64,000 bases of DNA from Nelumbo lutea (Eukaryota > Streptophyta > Magnoliopsida > Proteales > Nelumbonaceae), in NCBI GenBank assembly GCA_022828595.1, contig JAKGHH010000005.1:22333875-22397874 (forward strand), given 5' to 3'. The notes below the pieces were generated by a model, which searched no databases, was not told the origin of the DNA, and worked only from the letters and a program-made list of their open reading frames with translations. Shown here in pieces: positions 9,936 to 23,750 of this stretch; position 1 is the stretch's first letter, and each line of letters opens with the position of its first letter. The position numbers were made by a program, and so were the translations under genes.

Positions 9936-12900
9936 GAAACCCTATTTGCTTCTTTTCCAGCAAATAACACACGATCCTACCGTAAAGATATATGCAGATG
10001 TAGAGTTTCTATCATCTGGATCTGATTGGAAGTCAGCATCAGTATACCCCTAGATCTGTAGTGAACTCCCATCGAAGACTAGACAAAACTCTTTTGTCTT
10101 TCGAAGGTTCTTTAGTATGTTTTCCATAGCCGTCCAATGCCCCTGCCCTATGTTTGACTGGAATTTGCTTACCACACTCACTACTTGAGAGATGTCAGGA
10201 TGAGTGCACAACATGGAATACATACATGATGCTCCCTATAGCTGAGGCATAAGGAACGTCTTTCTTGCCCTCAATCTCTTTAGGAGTCTTAGGAGACATA
10301 CCCTTGGAGAGAGTGACTTCATGCCTGAAAGGAACATTTCCTTTCTTGGAGTTCTCCATGCTGTATCTCTTGACTATTTTGTCAATGTAAGCAGATTGGG
10401 ATAATCCTATTATCCTCTTCGATCTATCTCTATAGAGTCGAAGACCCAGTATGTAGGAGGCTTCTCCAAGATTTTCCATGGAGAATTGCTATGAAAGCCA
10501 CACTTTCACCATAGTCAACACTCTTACATCATTCTCAAGGTGTAAAATGTCATCAAAATATAGAACCAGGAATGTAACCTTATCACCATTGGTTTTTCTG
10601 TAGACATAGGGCTCATCCAGATTTTGCTCAAAGTCAAACTGTTTGACGGTAGAGTCAAACCAGATGTTCCACCTCCTAGAAGCTTGCTTAAGTCCATATA
10701 TGGATCGGTTTAGTTTATGTACCATTTGTTCCTGACACACAACTATGAAACCTTGTGGTTGCTGCATATAGATATTTTCACTAAGATCTCCATTCAGGAA
10801 TGCAGTTTTGACATCCATTTTCCAAATAACATAATCATGGTACACTGCTACAACTAGCCAGATCCTAATGGATTTAAGCATAGCCACCGGCAAATAGGTT
10901 TCCTCATAATCAATTCCTTCTTTTTGAGTGTACCTTACCATCGCGGCCCTTCTTCGTCTTATAGATCCATTTGCAACCAATTGCTTTTACCCCAGGGGGC
11001 GGATCTACCAGAGTCCAGACTTTATTGGTCTCCATTGAGTCCATCTCAGCTCTCATGGCATTTACCCACTTCAAGGAATCTATGTCCAACATAGCTTTTG
11101 TATAAGTCACATGATCCTCCTCACTGGTCGTGGCTTCCACCAAGTAACTTTCTTTGTCATAGCCGAAATGAACTGGAGGCCTGAAAACCCGAGTAGATCT
11201 CCTAGGTTGGCCATTAACTGGAGCTTGTGGGACATCTCCCTCTACCCCTGAACTCTCCTCATCAAGAACAACTTCTTGACGATGATTGTTCAGGATGTAA
11301 TCATCTTCCAAGAAATGGGCATTTCAACTATAGAACACCTTTTGTTCTCCTGGGTCATAGAATAAGTAACTCACAGAACCTTTGGGGTAGCCTATGAATA
11401 GGAAATGACTAGTCTTGGATTCTAATTTGTCAGCACTCGTTCCTTTAACAAGTGTTGGACAACCCCAAATCTTTAAGTGTCTCACACATGGTTTCTTACT
11501 TGTCCAAAGCTCATAGGGAGTCTTCAGAACTGATTTGGTTGGAACCCGATTTAGCACGTATATTGCAGTCTCTAATGCATAACCCCAAAAAGATATGGGT
11601 AATTCTGAGTGTACGAGAAGTGATTACACTATATCCAATAAAGTTTGGTTACTCCTTTTTGACACACCATTTAGTTGTGGTGTAGTAAGAGGAGCTAGCT
11701 GTAATACTATCTCATTGTCCTTTAAGTAGTCCCTAAATTCATTAGACAGATACTCACCACCTCAATCTGATTGAAAAGTCTTAATTTTTGTCCCTAACTA
11801 TTTTTTGACCTCTTGTTTGAATTCTTTAAACTTTTCAAAAGATTCAGACTTATGTCTCATTAGGTACATGTAACCATACCGTGAGTAACCATCAGTAAAG
11901 TTTATGAAATAAACATGTTGGTTACATGTCCTAACATTCATGGGACCACATACATCAGTATGTATAAGGTCAAGTGTGCCTGCCGATCTTTCAAGTTTAT
12001 CGTTAAATGGGTGTTTCGTCATCTTACCCTGAAGGCAAGGTTCACAGGTTGGAAGACCTTCTACAGTTAGAAAATGCAAAGGACCATCATTTACCAACCT
12101 TTTGATACCATCTATGTTAATGTGGCCAAGTCGGTAATGCCACAGGCACGTGGAATTGACTGTATCACGGGTTCTTTTCTTGGGGTTATTATCCGACGTA
12201 GTTTCAGTTATATTTGTTTCCAGAGAAGGATGGAGAACACAACAACCATTCTCAAGTTCTCCATATGTGAGGAATTTGTTATTTCTTTTGATACTAATCA
12301 TATTATTAAAGAGAACAAAGTATTCATCCACACACAGTTTTGAAACAAAAATCAAATTTTTTCTCAAATTGGTACATAAAGACAATCTTTTAATGTAATT
12401 GATCATTCTCTGAAATAAAATTCTACAGTCCCTATGGCTATAGCTGCAACACTTGCAGAAGTTCCCAAGTAAAGAATCACCTCTCCATCTGCTTGTCCTG
12501 AACCCCTACAATGTATTACATGCATGAGTAGAAGCCCCAGAGTCAATACACTACGAAGCAAAAGTTACCAACATATAGGTTTCTATGACAAAGAATTCAA
12601 AATTACCTTGTTTCTTGGTCTCCAAGTACTGAGGACAGTTCCTCTTCCAATGGCTGGCTTGCTTGCAGAATTGACAATCATCTGATGCTTGGTCCTTCTT
12701 CAGCCTTTCGAGCTTGCTAATTTTCTTTTGAGGCTTCTTCTTTGCCTTCCTCTTCTTCTTGTCCGATTTGCCACCTTCAACAAGAATGGCAATGGGCTCA
12801 TCCTTCTTTATCAGTTCTTCTGTCCTCTGCAACATATTGTTGTATTCCTGGATGCTAACATTTAGCTTGTTCATGTTATAGTTCATGATAAACTGATTGA

Positions 12901-13399
12901 AGGAAGGAGGCAAAGAATTTAGGATGGCATCAACCTTGGTGACATGATCAAACCCAGATCCAAGAGCCTCAAGTTCATTGATGTATCCCATCATCTTAAG
13001 ATAATGGTCATGAACTTGCTGGTTCTTGGACATTTGCGCGGTCATGAACTGTTTCACGACTTTCTAATGAGTAGAACGATTCTGCTCCTCATACATTGTC
13101 CTCAGACTATCCAAGATATTCTTGGACAATTTGATCTAATTGAATTGTCTCTGTATTGGATTATCCAAGGAGGCTATGATGTAGCATCGAGCAAGAGAAT
13201 TTTTCTCTTCACATTATTGATAGTCCCTCCTACGGGCCTCAGAAGCCCTATCACCTAGACGTTCCGGAGCAAGGTTTTTAACTACCTTGTCCAATTTCTC
13301 GGACGTCAGGACCAACATAAGGTTACAATACCAGTTACTGTAATTAGGGCCCTTAGGCCTGTTGTCATCCAACAATTTAGCTAATTGTCTGTTTGCCAT
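9936..13399 (-). pseudogene. Element B copia gag-pol, decayed and truncated in RNase H
   Basis: Gag starts at 13399 with MANRQLAKLLDDN and carries a CCHC knuckle (CQFCKQASHWKRNC) encoded near 12630-12670. Protease DSGASTHAC follows near 12500-12550. Then come the pre-integrase/integrase segments (12406-11798 and 11557-11324), the integrase-RT linker (11311-10910) and RT with YFDDIL in place of the usual YVDDIL (10980-10489). The RT/RNase H end (10479-9936) breaks off just after DDRNSTS and CWKRSK. Several frameshifts and stops separate the segments, so no functional product is expected. Confidence 0.9.
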
Positions 13400-15176
13400 T
13401 TCTGATAAAGAGCAAAGCAAATATTAGTCCACAACCTTATTTGATTCATGTTATCTACCTAGATATGGCTTTTAATATATGTTCCATTTCCATTTATTCA
13501 TCTCTGATATTTCCCTCCTATCTCAATGACGGAGACTACGAATTATGTCTTTGGAAACGTGGAAAATCACATAGGGTGCATGGAGTTAACTGTTTTTGCT
13601 GCATAACCCCACCTCCTTTCTATGAAGGATCATATCCACTCATCTTATGAGCTTTCCCTTTGGCCTCTGTCAGACAAGGTTCATTGCCATTTTAGGTTAA
13701 ACCTTTCTATCCAGTGAGTGATCACCCATCATATTCATGAACGCCAAGATACCGTGAGAGAGACTTCCATTTTAGGATAGGCCCTTCACACATCGGTCTA
13801 TGATGCCTCTTTCATCTTATGAAACAATCCAATAGATCTAGTAGCAAATGGATAGCCCAATTTGATGGTGTGTTTCCTCATTACTGAAGGACCCATCTTC
13901 ATGTTAATGATGGAAGGCCTTTAGAGAGTTCATCTTCTGAACCTCCCTATCACATGCACTCAAATTTCAGTGGAGGGAACGAAATATTACGCCCTAGTTT
14001 AAATTAGGTCAAACCAAAGTGGCTCCCACTGACTTTCGTAAAGCTAGATTTAGATGGGCCCTAGACAGATAGTGTTCTGCACGGTTCCTCTTGGGGAGGA
14101 AGCTGGAGTGGGGCCTACCACGAAGGGAGATCATCCAATTATCTTAAGGACACCAGGGCAAGGATGTGCGTTTAGCCGTGGTGTGCGTAAGAGCCACTAT
14201 CAAATCAGCATGGGTCAAGTACTTATGTCCCATGAACGTTGCACATCACACATCCATACATCACATGCATGAAAAACATAATTGATTCAATCAACTAAAT
14301 AACTGTAAAACCCATAATTAAAGCCCTTAATTTTCATAATATTACTTATTAATATTATCTATGTATATGGGCTGAATTGCAAAGAGCAATTCGGCCCATA
14401 TAGCTTTTAAAATGAAATGGGCTAAAGCAGTTTTAACATATTAAAACTGGGTTTTACAGATCTAGACTGAATTACATCTTGCAATTTACCATCAACTCCT
14501 AGACCCATGAGTGAAAAATTAGGGCTGAGAATAACCCTCATCGGACCACAGATTTGGTCCAACCAATTTGGTCCAATCTAATTCGAATAGGTCTAGGGTT
14601 TGATTTTTAATTCAAGATTTATTCAAGAAAAATTGATCTGAAAATAAATGACTGAAACAAGACAAAAAAGAATCAGTATAAGGGCTGTTTGTAGGACTGC
14701 TACCCTACAAAACAAAAATTAGATCGCAGCATACAGTTTCCAAAACTGCAAATCGCAGATGGCCGAACCCATATCTATGAAAACTTCTCTATGCAATCTG
14801 CTACAACTTTGAATGGAATAAAATAGAAAAACCTATTTTCTATTAATATTACATCAGAATTGAATTCCTACACATTCCACCTAAAAATTAAAAAAACTAA
14901 TTATAGACCAAGAATGAAAAGAACAACAGGTACGCAGATTTCTTGCGCCATTAAAGAATTCAATCTCCACCGTACAAACAGCCCAAAAATCAAGAAAAAA
15001 ATATAGAATAATTCTAAATATAAATCAGATTTATACATATTTAATTTCAGATCAATCACCCAAAAACTAGGAACAAATTTGCTAGAAAATGCTAAACTGC
15101 GCAAATTAGGTAGAACGCCTTCTGCCCATTTGCGTAGATCCAGAACTAGTTAATTTTGGTTCAAGATTTGAACCTA
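13400..15176 (-). other. Element B 5' leader
   Basis: About 1.8 kb lies between the primer site and gag with no credible frame. Related leaders occur in C (17017-17724), F (33108-34880) and J (53693-55497). Directly before the gag ATG the sense strand reads a pyrimidine-rich run ending in TTTATCAG. TGGACTAATATT lies about 20 bases further upstream. Together they look like a 3' splice site. Confidence 0.75.
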
Positions 15177-15369
15177 GCTTTGATACCACTGAAGGGATGA
15201 GAGATCCATCATATGGATGGCCGAACCTTACAAGAAGGTTGGGTGAAATTTCGAAAATTTCTCTCATATGGGAATTACATTCCCTATTTTAGAAAACTGC
15301 ATTTTCAAGGATCAATCTTGAACCCAAACTAGACCAGATCCGAAACCAAAAGGGAGTGGAGGGAAATAC
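13402..15369 (-). other. Predicted intron of element B (U5 and leader)
   Basis: The donor-like site in the LTR reads TCAG/GTATTT on the minus strand (15372-15364). The acceptor TTTATCAG/AAATGG sits two bases before the gag ATG. The predicted intron of 1,968 bases would remove the rest of the LTR, the primer site and the leader. It is a prediction from motifs shared with other copies in this window. No transcript evidence is available. Confidence 0.45.
15177..15188 (-). other. Element B primer-binding site (tRNA-Met type)
   Basis: The minus-strand sequence TGGTATCAAAGC differs by one base from TGGTATCAGAGC, the complement of the initiator tRNA-Met 3' end. It lies one base inside the LTR end at 15190. 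Confidence 0.88.
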
Positions 15370-17016
15370 CTGATACAAAGTAGTAATAACCTCCAATGAA
15401 GGTGTTCACACTCAAGAAAAAATCCAAATACTGCTTCCATTGAAGATGACATGGTGCAGGATGAAGAAGAATAAGCAGGACGGTTTTTCAGCAAGAACCG
15501 AATTCTTCAACAAGAATCTGATGGAGGGCTAGTGAGCACGACTTCAGTTTACCTTTTCTGCCAAAAGGTAATATCAAGAACACTTCTTGATCGCTCCCAT
15601 AGGAGGAAACCGAACTAGTATGGCGGCATTGCTAGAGAGAAGGAGACAGTGCAATCAAACTATATTGTCTCTCTCTGGAATTCAGCAGCCAGTTAGATGA
15701 TATGGAGATTCACCCTGCTCTTCTATTTATAGCCTAAAAGAGAGCATCTCCTAATCCCATTAGGAGTTTCCTAATCCAAATCTTGTATTTGGATCTGGAC
15801 TCTCTTTAAGAGATATGGATAATCCCTTATCTTATCCATAGATCGCTGATCCCATCTACTGATCTAAATTCCAGATCGCCCTCTTTTAATTAATCTCATT
15901 AAGCCAGTTCGAATTGGGCTTTATGCCCATTAAGTCTATCTGCTCACTTACTCTCCAAACTGTTGCCAAGTTGGATATCCTTGTATGGTGTCAGACCCAA
16001 ACATTGATCTACACATCAGCCACATTGGTTCAGCCTACCCTCTATTACAAGGCCTGGCCAAATTCACTGTAGAAAATAGTGAACACCTGAGTCCATCACC
16101 ATGGGTCTTAAATGGGCCCAACATTTACACTAAATGGTCCTTGGGTCAAGCCACCTTATAAAAATCGAAGGACTGTGGGCAAATGCAAGATTAACCCATC
16201 AGGTATTACCCTTAATGGTCTTACACTTAACCTCTTAGCCCATAATGATCAAACATTGCCCGATAAGAGAGGACCTCTCCCTTGGCTACAAGGTACAGTG
16301 CTGCACTCTTTACTCACATGGATCCTGAGAATTAAAACCTTTTGCAAACATTTTGAAACCATAATATATATATGTATATCTCTATAGAAATATATTTTGC
16401 AAAACAAATTTCAATGGTTGAAATCAACTGCCGATAGTTTAGGTTTCCATCAAAGAGAGTGCATCCCTGATCGTTAACTTTGTCTGACAAAGGGGTTAAT
16501 CATGTCACCATGATCACCCACTCAGATGAATTCTCGAACTATCCCAACATACCCAGGTTTTGACCCCTTCTAAGGATCTCATTGATTGGCATATCAAAGA
16601 AAGTCCAATCTGAGACCTACTGTAGTATCATAATTGAGTCTAGGGGTTAGGTGTAACATTCCAGTTTTGCTCATCTATCTCCATGGTTCAGGGCAATACT
16701 GAAATTCTAACCCAGTTCAGTGTTTCAAGAAAACCCACATTACATGTACCTCAGGTCTCACCCTAGCAGTTGAGACAAGCCACCCCAACCAACTTGGCGG
16801 CACATCAGTGTTAGCCTTGGCAAGATAAATCTCCCCAAATCTATCCAATGGCTGTGAAGATTCTAAACTAATACGAGTCTCATATGTGTCCAGTTTAAGG
16901 GTATTACACAAAAACGCACCAAAATAACATGAATCAAATATGTACTTTATTTATTTACATTAAATGTCATAATGTACATCATTCTGATTGGAGCTAAGGG
17001 CATATACTGTCTAGCA
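15190..17016 (-). repeat. Element B 5' LTR (1,827 bp)
   Basis: On the plus strand it runs from TGAAGGGATG to CTAGCA. In sense this is TGCTAGACAG to CATCCCTTCA, the ends of the whole family. It contains a TATA box, an AT microsatellite near 16363-16390 and the splice-donor-like TCAGGTATTT. Confidence 0.92.
15723..15731 (-). promoter_or_regulatory. TATA box in element B LTR
   Basis: The minus strand reads TATAAATAG, aligned with TATAAATAG in LTR J and TATAAAAGG in LTR F. Its place about 0.5 kb from the 3' end of the LTR fits a U3/R promoter. Confidence 0.65.
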
Positions 17017-17724
17017 GTGGCCCCACACCAGTTTCCTCCCCAAGAGGAACCATGTAGAACCCTAGCCGTTTATGGCCCATCTAAATCTGGCTTTATGAAA
17101 CCTAGTGGATGCCACTTTGGTTTGACCTAACTTAAACTAGGGGATAATATTTTGTTCCCTCCTCTGAAATATGAGTGCATGTGATAGGGAGATTCATATG
17201 ATGAACTCTCTAAAGGCCTTCCATCATTAACATGAAGATGTGTCCTTCAGTAATGAGGAGATGCACCGTACAATTAGGGTATCCATTTGCTGTTGGATTT
17301 GTTGAATTGTTTCATAAGATGATAGGGGCGTCATAGACCAATGTGGAGGGGTCTATCGTAAAATGGAAGACTCTCTCATGGTACCTTGGCATCCACGAAT
17401 ATGATGGGTGAGCACTCATTGGATGGAAAGGTTTAACCTAAAATGGCAATGAACCTTTTCTAACAGAGGCCAAAGGGAAAGCTCATAAGATGAGTGAATG
17501 TGATCTTTCACAGAAGGTGGTGGAGTTATGTAGCTAAAATAGTTGGCTCCATGCACCCTATGTGATTTCCACATTTCCAGAGACATAATTCGCAGTCTCC
17601 ATCACTAAGATAGGAGGGAAATATCATAGATGAATAAATGGAAATGGAACATAGTTTAAAAGCATGTAGATAACATGAATCAAATAAGGTTGTGGAGTAA
17701 TATTTTCTTTGCTCTTTATTAGAA
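17017..17724 (+). other. Element C partial leader
   Basis: Aligns with the gag-proximal halves of the other copia leaders, through landmarks such as CCACTTTGGTTTGACCTA and GTTCCCTCC. It starts abruptly at the LTR of B. It ends in a T-rich run, TTTATTAG, two bases before the gag ATG, like the acceptor in the other copies. No gene is seen. Confidence 0.75.
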
Positions 17725-20700
17725 ATGGCAGCTGGTCAATTCGCTAAACTGTTGGACGACAACAAGCTTAAGGGCCCGAATTATGCTGATTGGTATCGTA
17801 ACCTTTCGTTGGTCCTAACTTCTGAGAAATTGGACAAGGTAGCTTAGGACCTTGCTCTAAAACGTCTGGGTGATAGGGCTTCTGAGGCCTGCAGGAGGGA
17901 CTATCAAGAATGGAAGGCAAAAAGTTCTCTTTCCTGGTGCTATATCATAGCCTCCTTAGATCATCAGATACAATGACAATGTCTAAGAATATTTTGGATA
18001 GTAAAAGGACAATGTAAAAGGAGCATAATCGTTCTACTCGTCAGAAGGTCCTAAAATAGTTTATGACCGCACAAATGTCCATGAACCAGCTAGTTCATGA
18101 CCATTGTCTTAAGATGATGGGATACATCAATGAACTAGAGGCTCTTGGATATGTGCTAGATCATGTCACCAAGGTTGATGTCATCCTGAACTCTTTGCCT
18201 CATTCCTTCAATTAGTTCATCATGAACTATAACTTGAACAAGCTAAATGTTAGCATCCAGGAACTCAGCAATATCTTGCAGAGGGCTGAAGAACTAGTAA
18301 AGAAGGATGAGCCCATTTCCATGCTTGTTAAAGGTGGCAAATCGGTCAAGAAGGAGAGGAAGGCAAAGAAGAAGCCTCAGAAGAAAATTAGCAAAGCCCA
18401 AAAGGCAGAGGAAGGACAAAACATCATATGCTTTTCACTTCTGCAAGCAGGCCGATCACTGGAAGAGGAACGGTCCTCAGTACCTGGAGACCAAGAAACA
18501 AGGTAATTTCGAATCCTTTGTCTTAGAAACCAATATGTTGGTAACTTTTGCTTTCTGGTGGATTGACTTTGGAGCTTCTACTCATGCATGTAATACATTG
18601 CAGGGGTTCAGGACAAGCAGAAGACTGAGTGACAGAGAGTTGATTCTTTACTTGGGGACTTCTACAAATGTTGCAGCTACATCCATAGGGACTGTAGAAC
18701 TGTATTTCAGAGAAGGATCAATTACATTAAAATATTGTCTTTATGTACCCAATTTGAGAAGAAATTTGATTTTAATTTCAAAACTGTGTGCAGATGGATA
18801 TTTTGTTTCTTTAGTAAAATGATTACTATCAAAAGAAATAACAAATTCCTCACATATGGAGAACTTGAGAATGGTCTCTATGTTCTCCATCCTTTTCTAG
18901 AAACAAATATAACCAAAACTACATTGGATAATAACCCCAAGAAAAGAACCCGTGATATAGATAACCTCACGTGCTTGTGGCATTACCGACTTGGCCACAT
19001 TAACATAGATCACATCACAAGGTTGGTAAAGGATGGTCCTTTGGATTTTCTAACCATAGAAGATCTTCCAACCTGTGAACCTTGCCTTCAGGGTAAGATG
19101 ACAAAACGGCCATTTAACGGTAAGCCTAAAAGATTGACAGACACACTTGACCTTATACATGTTGATGTATGTGATCCCATGAATGATAGGGCACGTAACC
19201 AGCACGTTTATTTCATAACCTTTACCGATGATTACTCACGGTATGGTTACGTGTACCTAATGAGATATAAGTCTGAATCTTTTGAAAAGTTCAAAGAATT
19301 CGGACAAGAAGGCGATAAATAGTTAGGGAGAGAAATTTAGATCATTCGAATAGATCAAGGTGGTGATTAGATCGATATGGCAAGTATCTCTCTGACGAAT
19401 TTGGGGACTACTTAAAGAACAATGGGATAGTATCACAACTAGCTCCTACTGCTACACAACAGCTATTGGATATGGTCCGATAACTTCTCGTACACTCAGA
19501 GTTAACCACATTATTTTGGGGTTATGCATTAGAGATTGCGATATAAGTGCTGAACCGAGTTCCTACCAAATCTATTCCAAAGACTCCCTATGAGCTTTGG
19601 ACCGGTAATAAACCAAGTGTAAGACACTTGAAGATTTGGAATTGTCTGTCATATGTTAAAAGAACAAGTGCTGACAAATTGGAATCCAAGACCAGTCATT
19701 GCCTATTTATAGGTTACCCAAAAGGCACTATAGGGTATTTATTCTATGACCCCAGAGAACAGAAGGTGTTCTGTAGTTGAAATGCCCATTTCTTGAAAGA
19801 TGATTATATCCTGAACAATCATCGTCAAGAAGTTGTTGTTTATGAGGAGAGCTTAGGGGTAGTGTGAGATGTCCCACAAGGTCCAGTTAATAACCAATGT
19901 AGGTGATCTACCCGGGATTCTAGGCCTCCAGTTCGTTATGGCTATGACCAAAAAAGTTCCTTGGTGAAAGCCATGACCAGTGAGGAGGACCCTGTGACTT
20001 ATACATAATCTATGTTGGACATAGATTCTTTGAAGTGGGTAGATGCCATGAGAGCAGAGATGGACACAATGGAGTCCAATGGAGTCTTGACTCTGGTAGA
20101 ATTTCCCTTAGGGATAAAAGAAATTAGTTGCAAATGGATCTATAAGAGGAAGAAGGCCCCCGATGGTAAGGTTGAGATCTACAAGTCTCATCCTGTGGCG
20201 AAAGGGTACACTCAGAAAGAATGAATAAATTATGTCGAAACCTTTTTGCCTGTGACCATGCTTAAATTCATTGGGATCCTACTAGCTATAATAGCATCCC
20301 ATGACCACGAGATTTGGCAAGTGGGTGTCAAAACTGCGTTCCTGAATGGAGATCTTACTAAAGATATCTATATGCAGCAACCATAAGGTTTCATAGCTGC
20401 AAGTCAGGAACACATGATATGTAAATTAAACCGATCCATATATGGACTTAAGCAAGCTTCTAGCAGTTGGAACATCTAGTTTGACTCTACCATCAAACAG
20501 TTTGACTTTGAGCAAAATTCGGATGAGCCCTATGTTTATAGGAAAACTAGTGGGGATAAGGTTATGTTCTTGCTTTTGTATGTAAATGACATTCTACTCA
20601 TTGGAAATAATGTAGGAATGTTAACTATGGTGAAAATATGGCTTTCACAGCAATTCTCCATGAAAGATCTTGGAGAAGCCTCCTACATTTTGGGTCTTTG

Positions 20701-21108
20701 ACTCTATAGAGATAGATTGAAGAGGATAATAGGATTATCCTAGTCTGTTTACATTGACAAAATAGTCAAGAGATACAACGTGGAGAACTCCAAGGAAGGA
20801 AATGTTCCTTTCAGGCATGGAGCCACTCTCTCCAGGGGTATGTCACCCAAGACTCCTGAAGAGATTGAGGGCATGAAAGAGGCTCCCTATGCCTCAGCCA
20901 TAAGGAGCATCATGTATGCCATACTGTGCACTCATCTTGACATTTCTCAAGCAGTGAGTGTGGTAAGCAGATATCATTCTAACCCAGGGCAGGAGCATTG
21001 GACCGCTGTGAAAAACATAGTAAAATACTTTCGAAGGACAAAAGAGTTTTGTATTGTATTCGATGGTAGTTCACTATAGATCCAGGAGTATACTGATGTC
21101 GATTTCCT
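17725..21108 (+). pseudogene. Element C copia gag-pol, decayed
   Basis: Gag begins with MAAGQFAKLLDDNK and is already stopped within about 40 codons. Further parts are a gag tail with a CCHC knuckle (near 18440-18480), protease with DFGASTHAC (normally DSGAS), pre-integrase and integrase (18735-19780) and RT/RNase H fragments (20012-21108). RT has YVNDIL where the active motif is YVDDIL. The coding region ends at YTDVDF of RNase H, joined directly to LTR sequence. Many stops and frameshifts show it is long dead. Confidence 0.88.
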
Positions 21109-22850
21109 GTTGGAAAGTTCTGGGGAGATTTATCTTGCCAAGGCTGACACTGATGTGCCACCAAGTTGGTTGGGGTGGCTTGTCTCAGCTGCCAGGGTGA
21201 GACCTGAGGTACATGCAGTGTGGGTTTTCTTGAAACCCTGAACCGGATCAAAATTCTAGTATTGCCCTAGACCTTGTAGATAGATGTGCAAAACTTGAAT
21301 GTTACACCTGACCCCCTGACTCTATTATGATACTACACCAGGTGTCAGATTGGGCCGTCTTTGATATGCCAATAAGTGAGATCCTTAGAGGGGGTCAAAA
21401 CCTGGGTATGTTGGGACAGTTCGATAATTCATCTGAGTGGGTGATCATAATGACAAGATCAGCCCCTTTGTCGGACAAAGTGAATGATCGGGGTTGCACT
21501 ATCTCTGATGGAAACCAAAACTACTGGCAATCGATTTCCACCTTTGAAATTTGTTTTGCAAAATATATTTATATAGAGATATACATACATACATATATAT
21601 ATATATTATCCAAAATGTTTGCAAAAGGTTTTAATTCCCGAGATCCATGTGAGTAGAGAGTGCAGCACTGTACCTTGCAGCCGAGGAAGATGTCCTCTCT
21701 TGTTGGGCAGTGTAAGACCATTGAGGGTAATACCTGTTGGTCTAATCTTGCATCTGTCCACAATCCTTGGGTTTTTATAAGGTGGCTTGGCCCAATGACC
21801 ATTTAGTGTAAATGTTGGGCCCATTAAGAGCCCATGGCAATGGACTCAGGGGTTCACTGTCTCGTACAGTGAATTTGGCCAGACCTTGTAATAGAAACTG
21901 GGCTGAACCCATGTGGCTGATGTGTAGATCAATGTTTGGGTCCCATGCCAAACAAGGATAGCCAATTGGGCAGCAGATTAAGAGGTTAAGTGAGCACATA
22001 GACTTAATGGGCCTAAAGCCCAATTCGAACTTGCTTAATAAGATTAATTAAAAGAGGGTGGTTCTGGGATTTAGATCAACAGATAGGATAAGGGATTATC
22101 CCTATCCACTCAAAGAGTCCAGATCCAAATAAAGATTTGGATTAGGAAACTCCTAATTTGATTAGGAAGGCTGATCTCTATCTGTAGATAAGATAAGGGA
22201 TTATCCTTATCTCTTAAAGAGAGTCTAGATCCAAGTAAAAGATTTGGATTAGGAAATTTCTAGTGGGATTAGGAGATCCTCTTTTTAAGACTATAAGTAT
22301 AAGAGCAGGGCGAAACTCCAGATGATCTTAAAGTCTATTGAATTACAGAGAGAGACAACACTGTTTGACTGCACTATCTTCTGCTCTTATTCTTTCCTGC
22401 TCTTGCTACCCTACCCAGTTCGATCTCCACCAGTGTGAACAATCAAGAATGGTTCTTTATATTGCCTTTTGCTAGAAGAGACAATCTGAAGTCGTGCTCA
22501 CCTACCCTCTATCATATTCTTGTTGAAGAATTTGGTTCTTGATGAAGAATCATCCTACTGATTCTGCTTCACCTCACACCATGTCATCCTCGGTGGAAGC
22601 AGTCTTTGGTCTTCTCCTTGGGTGTGAACAACGTCATTGGGGGTTTACTATTACTCTGTATCAGGTATATCCCTTTACTCCCTTTTGGTTTCAAATCTGG
22701 TCCAATTTGGTTTCAAGATTGTTTCTTGAAAATGCAGTTTTCTAAAATAGGGAATGTGATTCCCACATGGGAGAGAGAGAAATTTTTGAAATTTCTCCCA
22801 AGCTTCCTATAGGGTTCGGCCATCCATATGATGGATCTCTCATCCCTTCA
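21109..22850 (+). repeat. Element C 3' LTR, missing its first part
   Basis: It begins inside the LTR near TCTGGGGAGATTTATC rather than at the usual TGTTAGACAG, so roughly the first 150 bp are gone. It ends in CATCCCTTCA. It has a TATAAGTAT box at 22292-22300, a TA microsatellite at 21580-21608 and the donor-like TCAGGTATAT at 22661. Confidence 0.88.
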
Positions 22851-23217
22851 CATGTAGTGTGTGTTTGATTGAAACACTGAACCCAGACCATTTTCCAATT
22901 ATTCCTTGGACGATGGAGATTGATGGGCAGAACTGGAAACTTACACATAACCCCTAGACTTGATTATGGTATTGCAATAGGTGACAGATTGGGCTATCTT
23001 TGATGTGTTAATAAGTGAGATCCATTATGGGTTAAAACCTAGGTCTGTTGGGGCAGTCTGAGAATTCACTTAAGTGGGTGATCATATAGATAGGATTGGC
23101 CCCTTTGCCGAACAAAGCGAATAAATTGATTTGCATTCTCTCTACTGGAAACCTAAATTTCCGGTAGTGGATTTCAACTGTGTTTGAGATTTGGTTTTGC
23201 AAAATATATTTGTAAGT

Positions 23218-23245
23218 TATATATATATATATATATATATATATG
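23218..23245. repeat. TA microsatellite in LTR D
   Basis: A run of alternating T and A lies at the same relative place as AT tracts in LTRs B, C, E, G and L. It is a shared feature of the LTR family. Confidence 0.85.
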
Positions 23246-23723
23246 TTATGTTTTAAGGAAAGTATTTGCAAAAAGATTTTATTTCCTGGGATTCATCTAA
23301 GCAAAGAGTGTGACACTACACCTTGAAGCTAGGGGAGAGGTCCTTACTTGTCAAGCAGTTATTGATAATTATGGGCTGAGAGGTTAAGTGTAAGAGACCA
23401 TTAAGGGTTGATTACTTGATGGGCATTATCTTACTTAAGTCCATTACCCTTGGATATTTATGGGATGGCTGGATTCAATGGTTATTTAACTATAAATGTT
23501 GGGCCCATTTTGGGCCCATAGTGATGAGCTCAGTGGTTCAGTGCATTTAGTAGTGATTTCAGCCAAGCCTTTTCATAGAGGTTGGGCTGAACCCATGTGG
23601 GCTTATGTGAGGCCATTGTGGGGTTCCACACCATACAAATCAAACCTAAATTGTCCAAGCAACACTCTTGCATCGTGATCCATATTGCTAGTAGGCATAA
23701 GGCCCATAATTAATAATTAAGAT

Positions 23724-23750
23724 GTCACATGACAACTTTTGTCATGTGAC
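23724..23750. repeat. Palindrome in LTR D, copy 1
   Basis: Twelve-base arms GTCACATGACAA and TTGTCATGTGAC flank a 3-base centre. Each arm contains CACATG/CATGTG, an E-box-like bHLH site. Confidence 0.9.

Larger units (their letters stand above)
9931..17016 (-). mobile_element. Element B: Ty1/copia retrotransposon, interrupted by element A
   Basis: Minus-strand copia element with 5' LTR 15190-17016, primer site 15177-15188, leader 13400-15176 and decayed gag-pol 13399-9936. The coding region stops inside RNase H where element A inserted. The remainder, with the 3' LTR, should lie left of the window. The outer LTR edge at 17016 abuts the leader of copia element C, so B inserted into C. Confidence 0.9.
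17017..22850 (+). mobile_element. Element C: Ty1/copia retrotransposon, 5' end displaced by element B
   Basis: Plus-strand copia copy made of a partial leader (17017-17724), decayed gag-pol (17725 to about 21108) and a 3' LTR lacking its start (about 21109-22850). Its 5' LTR and primer site are expected left of the window beyond B. A deletion fused RNase H to the middle of the LTR. Confidence 0.88.
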
